DNA from: Bacillus nitratireducens
GTDB taxonomy: Bacteria > Bacillota > Bacilli > Bacillales > Bacillaceae_G
Direction: 5' to 3'
Length of the DNA: 64,000 bases
NCBI RefSeq assembly: GCF_001884135.1
Contig: NZ_MAOC01000026.1
Span: forward strand, 1 to 64,000
In this document: positions 8,691 through 16,033 of the stretch, in pieces
Layout of the letters: every line of letters starts with the position of its first letter
Position numbering within the stretch: the first letter of the stretch is position 1
Made by a program: the position numbers and the translations under genes
The notes under the pieces: model-generated
What the model was told of the DNA's origin: nothing
Databases searched by the model: none
What the model saw: only the letters and a program-made list of their open reading frames with translations

Positions 8691-9635
8691 ATGAAACTTG
8701 TTACTTTTACACATAATGGAGAAGCGAGAATTGCTGCCTTAGAGAATGGAAAATTGATTGATTTGCATGCTGCTTATAAAACGAAATTGACCAGCGAAGG
8801 AAACATTCGGGCCGCTCAAATTGCAGAGGCGTATATACCAAAGGATATGAATGGATTTTTACAAGGTGGAACAGAAAGCATGAATTTAGCAAAAGATGCG
8901 ATTGCTTATGCACTTATGAAAAATCATGAAGATAAATTGGTATTTGAAGAAGGTGAAGTGAAAATAGAAGCTCCAGTACCGGCGCCAGGAAAAATTATAT
9001 GTGTAGGTCACAATTATCGTGAGCATATTTTGGAAATGAAACGAGAATTACCTGCATTTCCGGTCATCTTTGCGAAGTTTGCGAATACAGTAATCGGTCC
9101 AGAAGATGATATTCCGTATTATCCGATTTCTGAACAACTAGATTACGAAGCCGAATTTGCTTTTGTAATCGGAAAGCGTGCTCGAAATATTTCAGAAGGA
9201 GATGCCCTCGAATATGTAGCAGGTTACACAATTGCAAATGATATTACTTATCGTGATATTCAGCGCCGTACGATTCAATGGCTTCAAGGTAAGACAGTTG
9301 AAGGAAGTGCCCCAATGGGACCGTGGTTAATTACATCAGATGAATTAACGAACCCGTCTGGTTTGGAAATCGTTTTAACGGTAAATGGAGAGACACGTCA
9401 GCAATCTAATACTGCTAATCTAGTATTCTCGGTACAATATCTCGTTTCGTTTTTATCTGGTTTAATGACACTAGAGCCAGGGGATGTCATTTTAACAGGT
9501 ACGCCAGGTGGGGTAGGTGTTGCACGTAATCCGCAAGTATTTCTTAAAGATGGAGATATCGTTCGTATTGAAGTTGATGGAGTAGGCGTACTTGAAAATA
9601 AAGTAAGACAAACAGTAGAGGTGCCAGTACTATGA
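8691..9635 (+). CDS. Fumarylacetoacetate hydrolase family protein, probable fumarylpyruvate hydrolase
   Basis: FAH-superfamily hydrolase of 314 residues with an N-terminal FAA-hydrolase-type segment (1-90) followed by the catalytic domain. Motifs include C-V-G-H-N-Y-R-E-H, the acidic metal ligands in L-D-Y-E-A-E-F-A, N-D-I-T-Y-R-D-I-Q, and G-D-V-I-L-T-G-T-P-G-G-V-G. These enzymes cleave C-C bonds in 2,4-diketo acids using Mg2+ or Mn2+. Next to gentisate 1,2-dioxygenase, the expected reaction is fumarylpyruvate to fumarate plus pyruvate. AAGGGAG precedes the ATG. It overlaps the next gene by 4 nt (ATGA), indicating translational coupling. Family assignment is firm; the exact substrate is inferred from neighbours. 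Confidence 0.9.
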   Translation: MKLVTFTHNGEARIAALENGKLIDLHAAYKTKLTSEGNIRAAQIAEAYIPKDMNGFLQGGTESMNLAKDAIAYALMKNHEDKLVFEEGEVKIEAPVPAPGKIICVGHNYREHILEMKRELPAFPVIFAKFANTVIGPEDDIPYYPISEQLDYEAEFAFVIGKRARNISEGDALEYVAGYTIANDITYRDIQRRTIQWLQGKTVEGSAPMGPWLITSDELTNPSGLEIVLTVNGETRQQSNTANLVFSVQYLVSFLSGLMTLEPGDVILTGTPGGVGVARNPQVFLKDGDIVRIEVDGVGVLENKVRQTVEVPVL

Positions 9636-10132
9636 CGAAAAGTTTGCAAATCCACGCAGCCGAATCTGTTTATGAATCAATCGATAAGATCAAGACTATT
9701 GTTAAGCCTTTGCCAGAGGAAATCATCTATTGGAAACCTTCAGAAGATGAATGGTCAATTATGCAAATTATTACACATGTAGCGGAAGCTGTCCCGTATT
9801 GGGCAAAAGAAATTAACAATATTAAATTGAACCATGAAAACTTATGGGGGCGTGGTTTAACAGATGAAGTACGTCTACAAGCAGTATCAGAAGAGAATAT
9901 TAATAATCAGTCTATAGAAGAAGTCATAGAGCAGTTGTATTCTATACCACTTATCATAGAAAATGTACTAAACACATTAACAGACGAAGAGTTAAATATT
10001 CAGGCTCCAAGTCGCAATCCCCGATTTAACAATAAGTCGATTGACTTTATCGTGAATCACCTCATCGTAGAACATACAGAAAAACATTATAAACAAATCG
10101 AGCGGAATTTATGTAAATTTAATGAACGATAA
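9632..10132 (+). CDS. DinB-fold protein, candidate thiol-dependent maleylpyruvate isomerase
   Basis: This 166-residue DinB/YfiT-like four-helix protein shows the family pattern W-S-I-M-Q-I-I-T-H-V near residue 47 and H-L-I-V-E-H-T-E-K-H near residue 140, which would supply the metal-binding histidines. Mycothiol-dependent maleylpyruvate isomerases of Actinobacteria belong to this fold, and Bacillus uses bacillithiol instead. Here the gene is translationally coupled to the FAH hydrolase (4-nt overlap) and lies 14 nt before gentisate dioxygenase, the place expected for the isomerase that converts maleylpyruvate to fumarylpyruvate. The fold is well supported; the isomerase activity and bacillithiol dependence are inferred. 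Confidence 0.78.
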   Translation: MTKSLQIHAAESVYESIDKIKTIVKPLPEEIIYWKPSEDEWSIMQIITHVAEAVPYWAKEINNIKLNHENLWGRGLTDEVRLQAVSEENINNQSIEEVIEQLYSIPLIIENVLNTLTDEELNIQAPSRNPRFNNKSIDFIVNHLIVEHTEKHYKQIERNLCKFNER

Positions 10133-10146
10133 AGGGGGCAAATAAA

Positions 10147-11259
10147 ATGGCGGAAAAAAATGCTTTTTTTGAAAGTACACTCGTACAAGATTTCAACCGT
10201 GATATAGAACAATATCATCTCGGACCACTTTGGAACGCGATTCCAGATTTAATGAAACATACACCTGAACCTCATGCACAAGCGTACCTTTGGAAAGCTG
10301 AATTGCTTCAAAAGAAGTTAACGGAGGCGACGCAAATATTTACACCAGACCGCGGGGGAGAACGCCGGGCCATCTACTTTCAAAATCCTGGACTTAATTA
10401 TAGAAAACCTTGGGGATGGGCATCGACCACCCAAACATTATATGCAGCGGTTCAATTGATACAACCTGGAGAAACCGCTCCGTCACATCGGCATGTTCAA
10501 AATGCGTTACGTTTCGTTATGGAAGGAGAAGGGGCTTATTCAATTGTGCAAGGAGAGCGTATTTTCATGGAACGAGGAGACTTTTTAACAACTCCAAATG
10601 GACTGTGGCATGGACATGGTCACACAGGTGACAAACCGATGATTTGGATGGATTGCCTTGATATTCCGACCATTTATTATCTCGGCGGTACGTTCTTTGA
10701 GCCGTATCCAGAAAAAATTGAACAGCCAAACGTACCAGACAATTATACCGCTCAGCGTTATGCAGGTGGAATGGTTCGCCCGGTTTCAGACCGATATGCA
10801 AAGAAAGCACCACTTAGTTCCTACAAATGGGCAGGGACGGAAGCTGCACTTAACGGATTAAGTCGTTTTGAGCCAGATGCGTTTGATGGTTATGCGGTTG
10901 AATATATCAATCCATCGAACGGTGAAACAGCGTGTCCAACGATTGCAGCTTGGATGCAAAAACTGCCGAAGGGATTCAAAGGAAAAGCGCATCGCCATAC
11001 ACATGCATCAATCTATCATGTACATGAAGGAGCAGGATATACGATTATTAATGGTGTTCGCTTCGACTGGTCTAAAGGCGACTTCTTTGTTGTACCAAAC
11101 TGGGCATGGCACGAACACGTTGCGCTAGAAAATAGTTATGTATTTTCAACAAATGACCTGCCTATTTTAGAAAAGTTCGGATTAGAGCGGAAGCAGGAAT
11201 ATGAGAATAATAACGGATATCAAACAATCACAGGAGAGTTTGAACCAGCTTTACCTTAA
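10147..11259 (+). CDS. Gentisate 1,2-dioxygenase
   Basis: This bicupin non-haem iron dioxygenase of 370 residues opens gentisate with O2 to give maleylpyruvate. The first cupin has P-S-H-R-H-V-Q-N-A-L-R-F, the iron-binding HxH followed by the R-F-V-M-E-G-E-G turn, and then H-G-H-G-H. The second cupin repeats the pattern weakly with K-A-H-R-H-T-H and W-H-E-H. The N-terminal G-P-L-W and the segment N-P-G-L-N-Y-R-K-P-W-G-W fit gentisate and 1-hydroxy-2-naphthoate dioxygenases; the cluster context favours gentisate. It is the last gene of the cluster, preceded by AAAGGGGGC and followed by a strong terminator. Confidence 0.9.
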   Translation: MAEKNAFFESTLVQDFNRDIEQYHLGPLWNAIPDLMKHTPEPHAQAYLWKAELLQKKLTEATQIFTPDRGGERRAIYFQNPGLNYRKPWGWASTTQTLYAAVQLIQPGETAPSHRHVQNALRFVMEGEGAYSIVQGERIFMERGDFLTTPNGLWHGHGHTGDKPMIWMDCLDIPTIYYLGGTFFEPYPEKIEQPNVPDNYTAQRYAGGMVRPVSDRYAKKAPLSSYKWAGTEAALNGLSRFEPDAFDGYAVEYINPSNGETACPTIAAWMQKLPKGFKGKAHRHTHASIYHVHEGAGYTIINGVRFDWSKGDFFVVPNWAWHEHVALENSYVFSTNDLPILEKFGLERKQEYENNNGYQTITGEFEPALP

Positions 11260-11270
11260 TTTGGCTTACA

Positions 11271-11309
11271 AAAAAGCGCCCACATATCATACTAGTGGGC
11301 GCTTTTTTT
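11271..11309. terminator. Bidirectional terminator between the dioxygenase and the ribosomal-protection gene
   Basis: AAAAAGCGCCCAC pairs with GTGGGCGCTTTTTTT around an 11-nt loop. The A and T runs on the two sides serve the two convergent genes. Confidence 0.92.
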
Positions 11310-11323
11310 GTTATTTATATGAT

Positions 11324-13267
11324 TTAATAAGCCTTCAGCACATGAAGTAAATAATCCTTACGATTCAGCGGATTATAATCAACACGTTTTCGAGTAGGGA
11401 AGGGAGCCGTAAGTTTTGTAAAACCACCTGGCCTTGTTGCAAAGATTCCTTCTCCTTCAGTAAATGAATGGAGCATTCTTTTAAAATCCTCTGTTTTCGC
11501 AACAGGTAATGATCCTGTTAAATGGTAGGAGTCATTATATAATTTAGGCTCTCTAAAAGTTGCTGAAATAGCAGCAAGCTTATACATTGCGGTACTAATT
11601 GCGTGCTCTGGTACAGTTAATTCAAATTCGTTTAATGGCTCATATACACATGTTTCAGCTTGCTTTAAAGAATTCATAAATACGAGTGGTGTTAAGTTTC
11701 TAAAGTCACTCGCTGTTGTAACAGGGCTTGCATAACCAGTATGGGCTAGCGTAACGATAATATCGGTAACTTCCCATCCGTATAATCCTTGTTTTATCGT
11801 CTGAAATACAGTATCTTCAATTGCTTTATGAAATGCTAAAGGCAGTGATCCAAGTTCAACACCTAACTTATACGTTATACCAGAATTAAGTTCACCAGGT
11901 TCCACTTTGAAGCCGATTGTTGCGTAAAATGGATTCGCTTTTTCACCCATTACTTCAACGCTATTACCTACGCCAATTGGTTTCTCAATACATACAACTC
12001 GTGTATTTGAGAAAGTGACCTGCAAATTATACTTCTCACAAAGTGTTGTTTCAATAACCTCTTTTTGTACTTCACCGAATAGGCGAATGTACAGTTCATT
12101 ATGAATATCGTCTTTCCACACTTTAATGAGCGGATCTTCTTCGCATAGTTCCATAAGAGCTACATATAAATCATGAGTTCTTTCTTTAGGCATTGCTTCA
12201 ATAGCCGCTTCCATTTGTGGTTCGGCAAAGCGAATATCCTTTATATAATCCGTCCGCTCACCGATAATATCACCAATTTTTATATTACTCAGTCCCCACA
12301 CTTTGCAAAACTCTCCGCTTTGAACAGTAGAAGATTGAACGGCATCTCCATTATGAAACATGCACATTTTTTTAATCTTTTCTTTATGTGATAGAAACTC
12401 TCCGCGCTGTATATCAACATATTTTCTAACGTGTAAACTACCAGAAAAAACTCTTATATAAGCAACCTTTTCTCCAGAAGGTTCGCGTTCAATTTTAAAA
12501 ACAACACCAGATAATGTTTCATCTTGTGCCGATGTATTAGCTGGAATTAGGGCCGGAAGTTTTTCAAGTAGTTCAGTTACGCCCATACCTGTCATGGCTG
12601 AGCCGAAAAAGATTGGATACACATTAGCTTGCTGTATTTGTTTTTCTAGTTCTTTTCTTAATAGTGAGTCCGGTATTATTTCATTATTTACATATGACGC
12701 AAGCAATGATTCATTGTATGGTATTAATCGCTCTATACAGTCTTCATATGATCTATATTCAAAAATACGAGCTTCCTTTGTTCCTTCGTTTTGGACAGAG
12801 TAGAAGGGGAATGCTTCATTTGAAAGGATTGTTTTTATTTGTTTTACAACTTTTTCAGTATTTGCACCACTACGATCAATTTTATTAACAAATAAAATTG
12901 TCGGTATGTTTAGTTTCTGTAATGTCCGCATTAAAATCTTTGTTTGTGCTTGCACACCTTCAACGGCAGAGATAACTAAAATCGCACCGTCTAAAACCCG
13001 GAATGATCGCTCCACTTCAGCTATAAAGTCAGCGTGTCCAGGTGTATCAATGACATTTACTTTTAAACTGTCAATAAAGAAAGAAACGACAGATGCTTTA
13101 ATCGTAATTCCGCGCTGTCTTTCTAATTCCATTGAGTCAGTTTGCGTATTGCCACTATCTACTCGGCCAACTTCTTTAATCACATTCGTTTCATAAAGAA
13201 TACGCTCAGTCAAACTCGTCTTGCCGGCGTCTACGTGCGCGACAATCCCTATATTTATTGTTGTCAT
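11324..13267 (-). CDS. EF-G-like GTPase, tetracycline-resistance ribosomal-protection type
   Basis: This 647-residue translational GTPase has an N-terminal G domain with G1 AHVDAGKT, switch motif R-G-I-T-I, G3 DTPGH and G4 NKID. EF-G domains II-V follow. Its length and the N-R-K-D-Y-L end fit Tet(M)/Tet(P)-type proteins better than EF-G (about 690 residues). These proteins bind the ribosome, displace tetracycline and hydrolyse GTP. Chromosomal homologues in Bacillus may give only low-level resistance. The gene has its own GAGG 10 nt before ATG, and an out-of-frame upstream ORF overlaps its start. A -10 TATAAT on the minus strand at 13365-13370 gives a leader of about 90 nt. Confidence 0.87.
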   Translation of the reverse strand: MTTINIGIVAHVDAGKTSLTERILYETNVIKEVGRVDSGNTQTDSMELERQRGITIKASVVSFFIDSLKVNVIDTPGHADFIAEVERSFRVLDGAILVISAVEGVQAQTKILMRTLQKLNIPTILFVNKIDRSGANTEKVVKQIKTILSNEAFPFYSVQNEGTKEARIFEYRSYEDCIERLIPYNESLLASYVNNEIIPDSLLRKELEKQIQQANVYPIFFGSAMTGMGVTELLEKLPALIPANTSAQDETLSGVVFKIEREPSGEKVAYIRVFSGSLHVRKYVDIQRGEFLSHKEKIKKMCMFHNGDAVQSSTVQSGEFCKVWGLSNIKIGDIIGERTDYIKDIRFAEPQMEAAIEAMPKERTHDLYVALMELCEEDPLIKVWKDDIHNELYIRLFGEVQKEVIETTLCEKYNLQVTFSNTRVVCIEKPIGVGNSVEVMGEKANPFYATIGFKVEPGELNSGITYKLGVELGSLPLAFHKAIEDTVFQTIKQGLYGWEVTDIIVTLAHTGYASPVTTASDFRNLTPLVFMNSLKQAETCVYEPLNEFELTVPEHAISTAMYKLAAISATFREPKLYNDSYHLTGSLPVAKTEDFKRMLHSFTEGEGIFATRPGGFTKLTAPFPTRKRVDYNPLNRKDYLLHVLKAY

Positions 13268-13331
13268 ATGTGAATATCCTCATTTCATTTTCCATTTTTA
13301 TTTCCTCATTTCTATTTGTGTATTGCCGCAT
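13206..13331 (-). CDS. Candidate regulatory upstream ORF (41 codons) overlapping the ribosomal-protection gene
   Basis: It starts at ATG 13331-13329 with GGAGAG 8 nt upstream, a better ribosome binding site than that of the main gene. It runs through the main start codon in another frame and stops 62 nt inside the gene. The peptide begins M-R-Q-Y-T-N-R-N-E-E and ends in an arginine-rich stretch that is only the shadow of the GTPase P-loop region, so the peptide is unlikely to have its own function. Its translation could affect initiation of the main gene, in the way short leader ORFs act upstream of drug-resistance genes. Seen in sequence; role inferred. Confidence 0.4.
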   Translation of the reverse strand: MRQYTNRNEEIKMENEMRIFTYDNNKYRDCRARRRRQDEFD

Positions 13332-13440
13332 TACAATCACTCTCCAGTCATTTAAATTAGTACTATTATAGTGCAATTAACATTTTTTGTAACGCGACAA
13401 AGCGCCTTAATTTGGAAAAATAAAAATGTAAACAAAATGC

Positions 13441-13500
13441 TTGCATTCTAAATCGATATAGATTATATTAATTGACATATCAACTATTGATACATCAAAC
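13441..13500 (+). promoter_or_regulatory. Promoter and paired palindromic operator of the marR operon
   Basis: -35 TTGCAT (13441-13446), 17-bp spacer, -10 TATATT (13464-13469). Two 12-bp palindromes of form TTGA-N4-TCAA lie directly after it: TTGACATATCAA at 13472-13483 and TTGATACATCAA at 13487-13498, with centres 15 bp apart over the likely transcription start. The placement suggests autorepression by the MarR protein. Confidence 0.65.
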
Positions 13501-13532
13501 GTTTTTTGTTTTTCATGTAAAGGAGGGGTAAT

Positions 13533-13961
13533 TTGACAAGTTCATGCTCAAAAGAAGCAATAATTTTATATAAATTACACTTTCTCAACAAAGAAGTAAG
13601 TTCGAAATTTGAAGGGTGTACGGGTATGAGTCAATCTAGACTAGAGCTTATACTTCAGTTATATGAAGTAGATGAAATTAGTCAAAAAGCACTTCAGCAA
13701 GAAGTGAATATTGATAATGCCGCGATTACGAGGCATTTAAAACAGCTGGAAGCAAACGGAATGATTACAAGACGTAAAAATCCAGATGATAACAGAATTA
13801 CGTTAGTTTCTCTTACAGAAGAGGGGCGAAATAAAATTCAAGTGTATCAAGAGGAAAAAGAGCGTTTCGCTACTTCAGCATTTAAAGGATTAAGTGAAGA
13901 AGAGCGCGACAATCTTTTAACGATGTTAGACCGCATTCAAGAAAATATAAAAGAACTTTAA
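13533..13961 (+). CDS. MarR family transcriptional regulator
   Basis: This 142-residue winged-helix regulator has L-I-L-Q-L-Y-E-V-D-E-I-S-Q-K-A-L-Q-Q-E followed by the recognition helix N-A-A-I-T-R-H-L-K-Q-L-E and the wing R-R-K-N-P-D-D-N-R-I. The start is a TTG preceded by AGGAGGGG at ideal distance; the first ATG in frame comes 31 codons later and would remove the first dimerisation helix. Cysteines at positions 5 and 28 could make it redox-sensitive, as in OhrR-like members. It lies upstream of a nitroreductase and an ABM monooxygenase, which it probably controls together with itself. Confidence 0.88.
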   Translation: MTSSCSKEAIILYKLHFLNKEVSSKFEGCTGMSQSRLELILQLYEVDEISQKALQQEVNIDNAAITRHLKQLEANGMITRRKNPDDNRITLVSLTEEGRNKIQVYQEEKERFATSAFKGLSEEERDNLLTMLDRIQENIKEL

Positions 13962-13978
13962 AAAGGGAGAATACAACT

Positions 13979-14617
13979 ATGACTAACTCAGTAAAAACAA
14001 ATGATTTTAACGAAATTTTAACAGGACGCCGTTCAATTCGTAAGTACGATCCTTCAGTGAAAATTAGTAAAGAAGAAATGACAGAAATCCTTACAGAAGC
14101 AACACTTGCACCATCATCTGTAAACATGCAACCATGGAGATTCCTTGTTATTGAAAGTGACGAAGCAAAAGCAACACTTGCGCCACTTGCGAAATTCAAT
14201 CAATCTCAAGTAGAAACATCTTCAGCGATGATTGCTGTATTTGGTGACTTAAACAACTTTGATAACGCAGAAGAAATTTACGGTACAGCAGTTGAACGTG
14301 GTTTAATGCCAGCTGAAGTAAAAGAAGATCAAATGCAAAAACTTTCAGGTTACTTCTCAATGGTTACACCAGAAGTAATGAAAGATACTGTTTTAATTGA
14401 TGGTGGTCTTGTAGCAATGCAATTTATGCTAGCAGCTCGTGCTCACGGTTATGACACTTGCCCAATTGGTGGATTTGAAAAAGACCAAATCGCAGAAGCA
14501 TTCGGATTAGACAAAGAGCGTCACGTACCAGTAATGTTAATTTCAATCGGAAAAGCAGCAGACAGTGGTTACCAATCAGTACGTCTTCCAGTTGAAAAAG
14601 TTGCTGAGTGGAAGTAA
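13979..14617 (+). CDS. Nitroreductase family protein
   Basis: This FMN-dependent oxidoreductase of 212 residues has the family opening G-R-R-S-I-R-K-Y, then E-A-T-L-A-P-S-S-V-N-M-Q-P-W-R-F and the FMN-phosphate loop I-G-G-F near residue 160. Such enzymes reduce nitro, quinone or azo compounds with NAD(P)H. It is 17 nt downstream of the MarR gene with AAAGGGAG, so it is surely co-transcribed. The codon bias (caa, gaa, cca dominated) looks like that of a well-expressed gene. The physiological substrate is unknown; quinone or electrophile detoxification is the usual inference. Confidence 0.9.
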   Translation: MTNSVKTNDFNEILTGRRSIRKYDPSVKISKEEMTEILTEATLAPSSVNMQPWRFLVIESDEAKATLAPLAKFNQSQVETSSAMIAVFGDLNNFDNAEEIYGTAVERGLMPAEVKEDQMQKLSGYFSMVTPEVMKDTVLIDGGLVAMQFMLAARAHGYDTCPIGGFEKDQIAEAFGLDKERHVPVMLISIGKAADSGYQSVRLPVEKVAEWK

Positions 14618-14661
14618 TTTTATAAATACAGAAATAAGTGAGATATGAGAGGGGAAACACC

Positions 14662-14955
14662 ATGATTATTATTCACGGAATATTTCAAGTAGATCCAGCA
14701 AAACAACAATCATTTTTAGAAGAAATTCAGCCACTACTTCATGGTTCAAGAGAAGAAAGTGGAAATGTATCTTATGATCTTTATAAAGATACGGAAAAAG
14801 AAAGTGTTTATACGATGGTAGAAGTATGGAAAGATGAAGCAGCAGTTGCGAGTCATAATACGAGTGAACACTTTACATCTTTCGTTAGCAAAGCACCACA
14901 ATTTTTAACTGCTCCACTTGATATAAAAGTTTATAGTGGTGAACTAGTAAAATAA
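14662..14955 (+). CDS. Antibiotic biosynthesis monooxygenase (ABM) domain protein
   Basis: This small dimeric alpha/beta protein of 97 residues has the ferredoxin-like ABM fold: M-I-I-I-H-G-I-F-Q-V-D-P at the start, G-N-V-S-Y-D-L-Y, V-E-V-W-K-D-E, and S-E-H-F in the last helix region. Members oxidise quinols or similar small molecules without cofactors. The ATG at 14662 follows GAGAGGGG; an upstream in-frame GTG at 14638 lacks a ribosome binding site. It is the third gene of the marR operon, consistent with quinone or electrophile stress. Confidence 0.85.
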   Translation: MIIIHGIFQVDPAKQQSFLEEIQPLLHGSREESGNVSYDLYKDTEKESVYTMVEVWKDEAAVASHNTSEHFTSFVSKAPQFLTAPLDIKVYSGELVK

Positions 14956-14963
14956 TTAGGTAG

Positions 14964-15004
14964 AAAAAGATGACTTTAGCATATGGCTGAGGTTATCTTT
15001 TTTA
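14964..15004 (+). terminator. Terminator of the marR operon
   Basis: AAAAAGATGAC pairs with GTTATCTTTTT (one G-U), with an inner AGC/GCT pairing and a T-rich tail. Confidence 0.8.
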
Positions 15005-15100
15005 TTTTGATAGGAATATATTTACTTCTAACGTAATGTGTTATAATTTGGAAAATAAATATTCTTAATTTTAAAAATATTTAAAGGGGTAGTGAAATGT

Positions 15101-16033
15101 ATGAACATATTAAAGAAAATCACTAACAATATTTCAAAGGTCATTATAGGAAAAGATGAATCGATTGAACTCGCAGCGATAGCCCTTATAGCAAGAGGAC
15201 ATGTTTTATTAGAAGATGTACCTGGGACGGGAAAAACAACATTAGCGAAAAGTTTGGCTAAAAGTGTAGACGCTAAATTTCAAAGAATTCAATTCACAGC
15301 GGATACTTTGCCTGGAGATGTTATTGGTCTCGAATATTTTGATGTGAAGGAATCAGATTTTAAAACGAGGTTAGGGCCTATTTTTGCAAATATAGTATTA
15401 GTGGATGAAATTAATCGAGCTGTACCGAGAACACAATCGTCGTTACTTGAGGTTATGGAAGAACGTACTGTTACAATTGCGAAACAGACACATTCATTAC
15501 CAGAACCTTTTTTAGTAATTGCAACGCAAAATCCTCTTGAATCGGCTGGTACATTTCCTTTACCTGATGCTCAATTAGACCGATTTTTACTTACTATACG
15601 ACAAGGTTATCCTACGAGGGAAGCAGAAAAGGAAATGATGAATCGCTTTCAAACGAATGATCCATTAGAAACGCTACATTCTATTATTTCGAGTGAAGAA
15701 ATAATAAATATACAAAAACGTGCAAGGGAAGTGTTAGTAGGGAATGATGTGCAAGATTATCTTCTTGAAATTATTGAAGCAACTCGTAAGCATGAGTTAA
15801 TTGAAATTGGTGTAAGCCCGCGAGGCACATTGGCATTTATGCGGGCAATCCAAGCACGAGCAATATTAAATGAAAGAGATTACTGTACACCAGATGATAT
15901 AAAACTACTAGCTGCATCCGTTTGTGCTCATCGTTTAACGCTAACGATTGAAGGGGAGATGAAAACGACGAAAGAACAAATCATGAAAGAAATTCTTCAT
16001 ACGATTAGTGTGCCAGTGGAGAATGTACGATGA
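15101..16033 (+). CDS. MoxR-type AAA+ ATPase (copy 1)
   Basis: This MoxR-family AAA+ chaperone of about 310 residues has Walker A E-D-V-P-G-T-G-K-T, Walker B I-V-L-V-D-E-I-N-R-A and sensor region A-T-Q-N-P-L-E, followed by the C-terminal lid. MoxR ATPases help assemble or activate partner proteins, often VWA or membrane proteins. The ATG at 15101 lies 11 nt after AAAGGGG; a GTG at 15092 sits almost on the ribosome binding site and is less likely. It overlaps the DUF58 gene by 4 nt. A second, clearly homologous copy is encoded at 32980-33909 on the other strand. Target unknown. Confidence 0.9.
   Translation: MNILKKITNNISKVIIGKDESIELAAIALIARGHVLLEDVPGTGKTTLAKSLAKSVDAKFQRIQFTADTLPGDVIGLEYFDVKESDFKTRLGPIFANIVLVDEINRAVPRTQSSLLEVMEERTVTIAKQTHSLPEPFLVIATQNPLESAGTFPLPDAQLDRFLLTIRQGYPTREAEKEMMNRFQTNDPLETLHSIISSEEIINIQKRAREVLVGNDVQDYLLEIIEATRKHELIEIGVSPRGTLAFMRAIQARAILNERDYCTPDDIKLLAASVCAHRLTLTIEGEMKTTKEQIMKEILHTISVPVENVR

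Noticed and set aside
9398-9655. Long opposite-strand ORFs inside the FAH, gentisate dioxygenase, ABC permease and other genes
   Set aside because: They lie fully inside well-supported genes in other frames, lack ribosome binding sites and have shadow composition.
11324-13267. Recently acquired tetracycline resistance gene on a mobile element
   Set aside because: No transposase, integrase or flanking repeats; base composition like its neighbours; a shared bidirectional terminator with the pathway operon. More likely a resident chromosomal gene.
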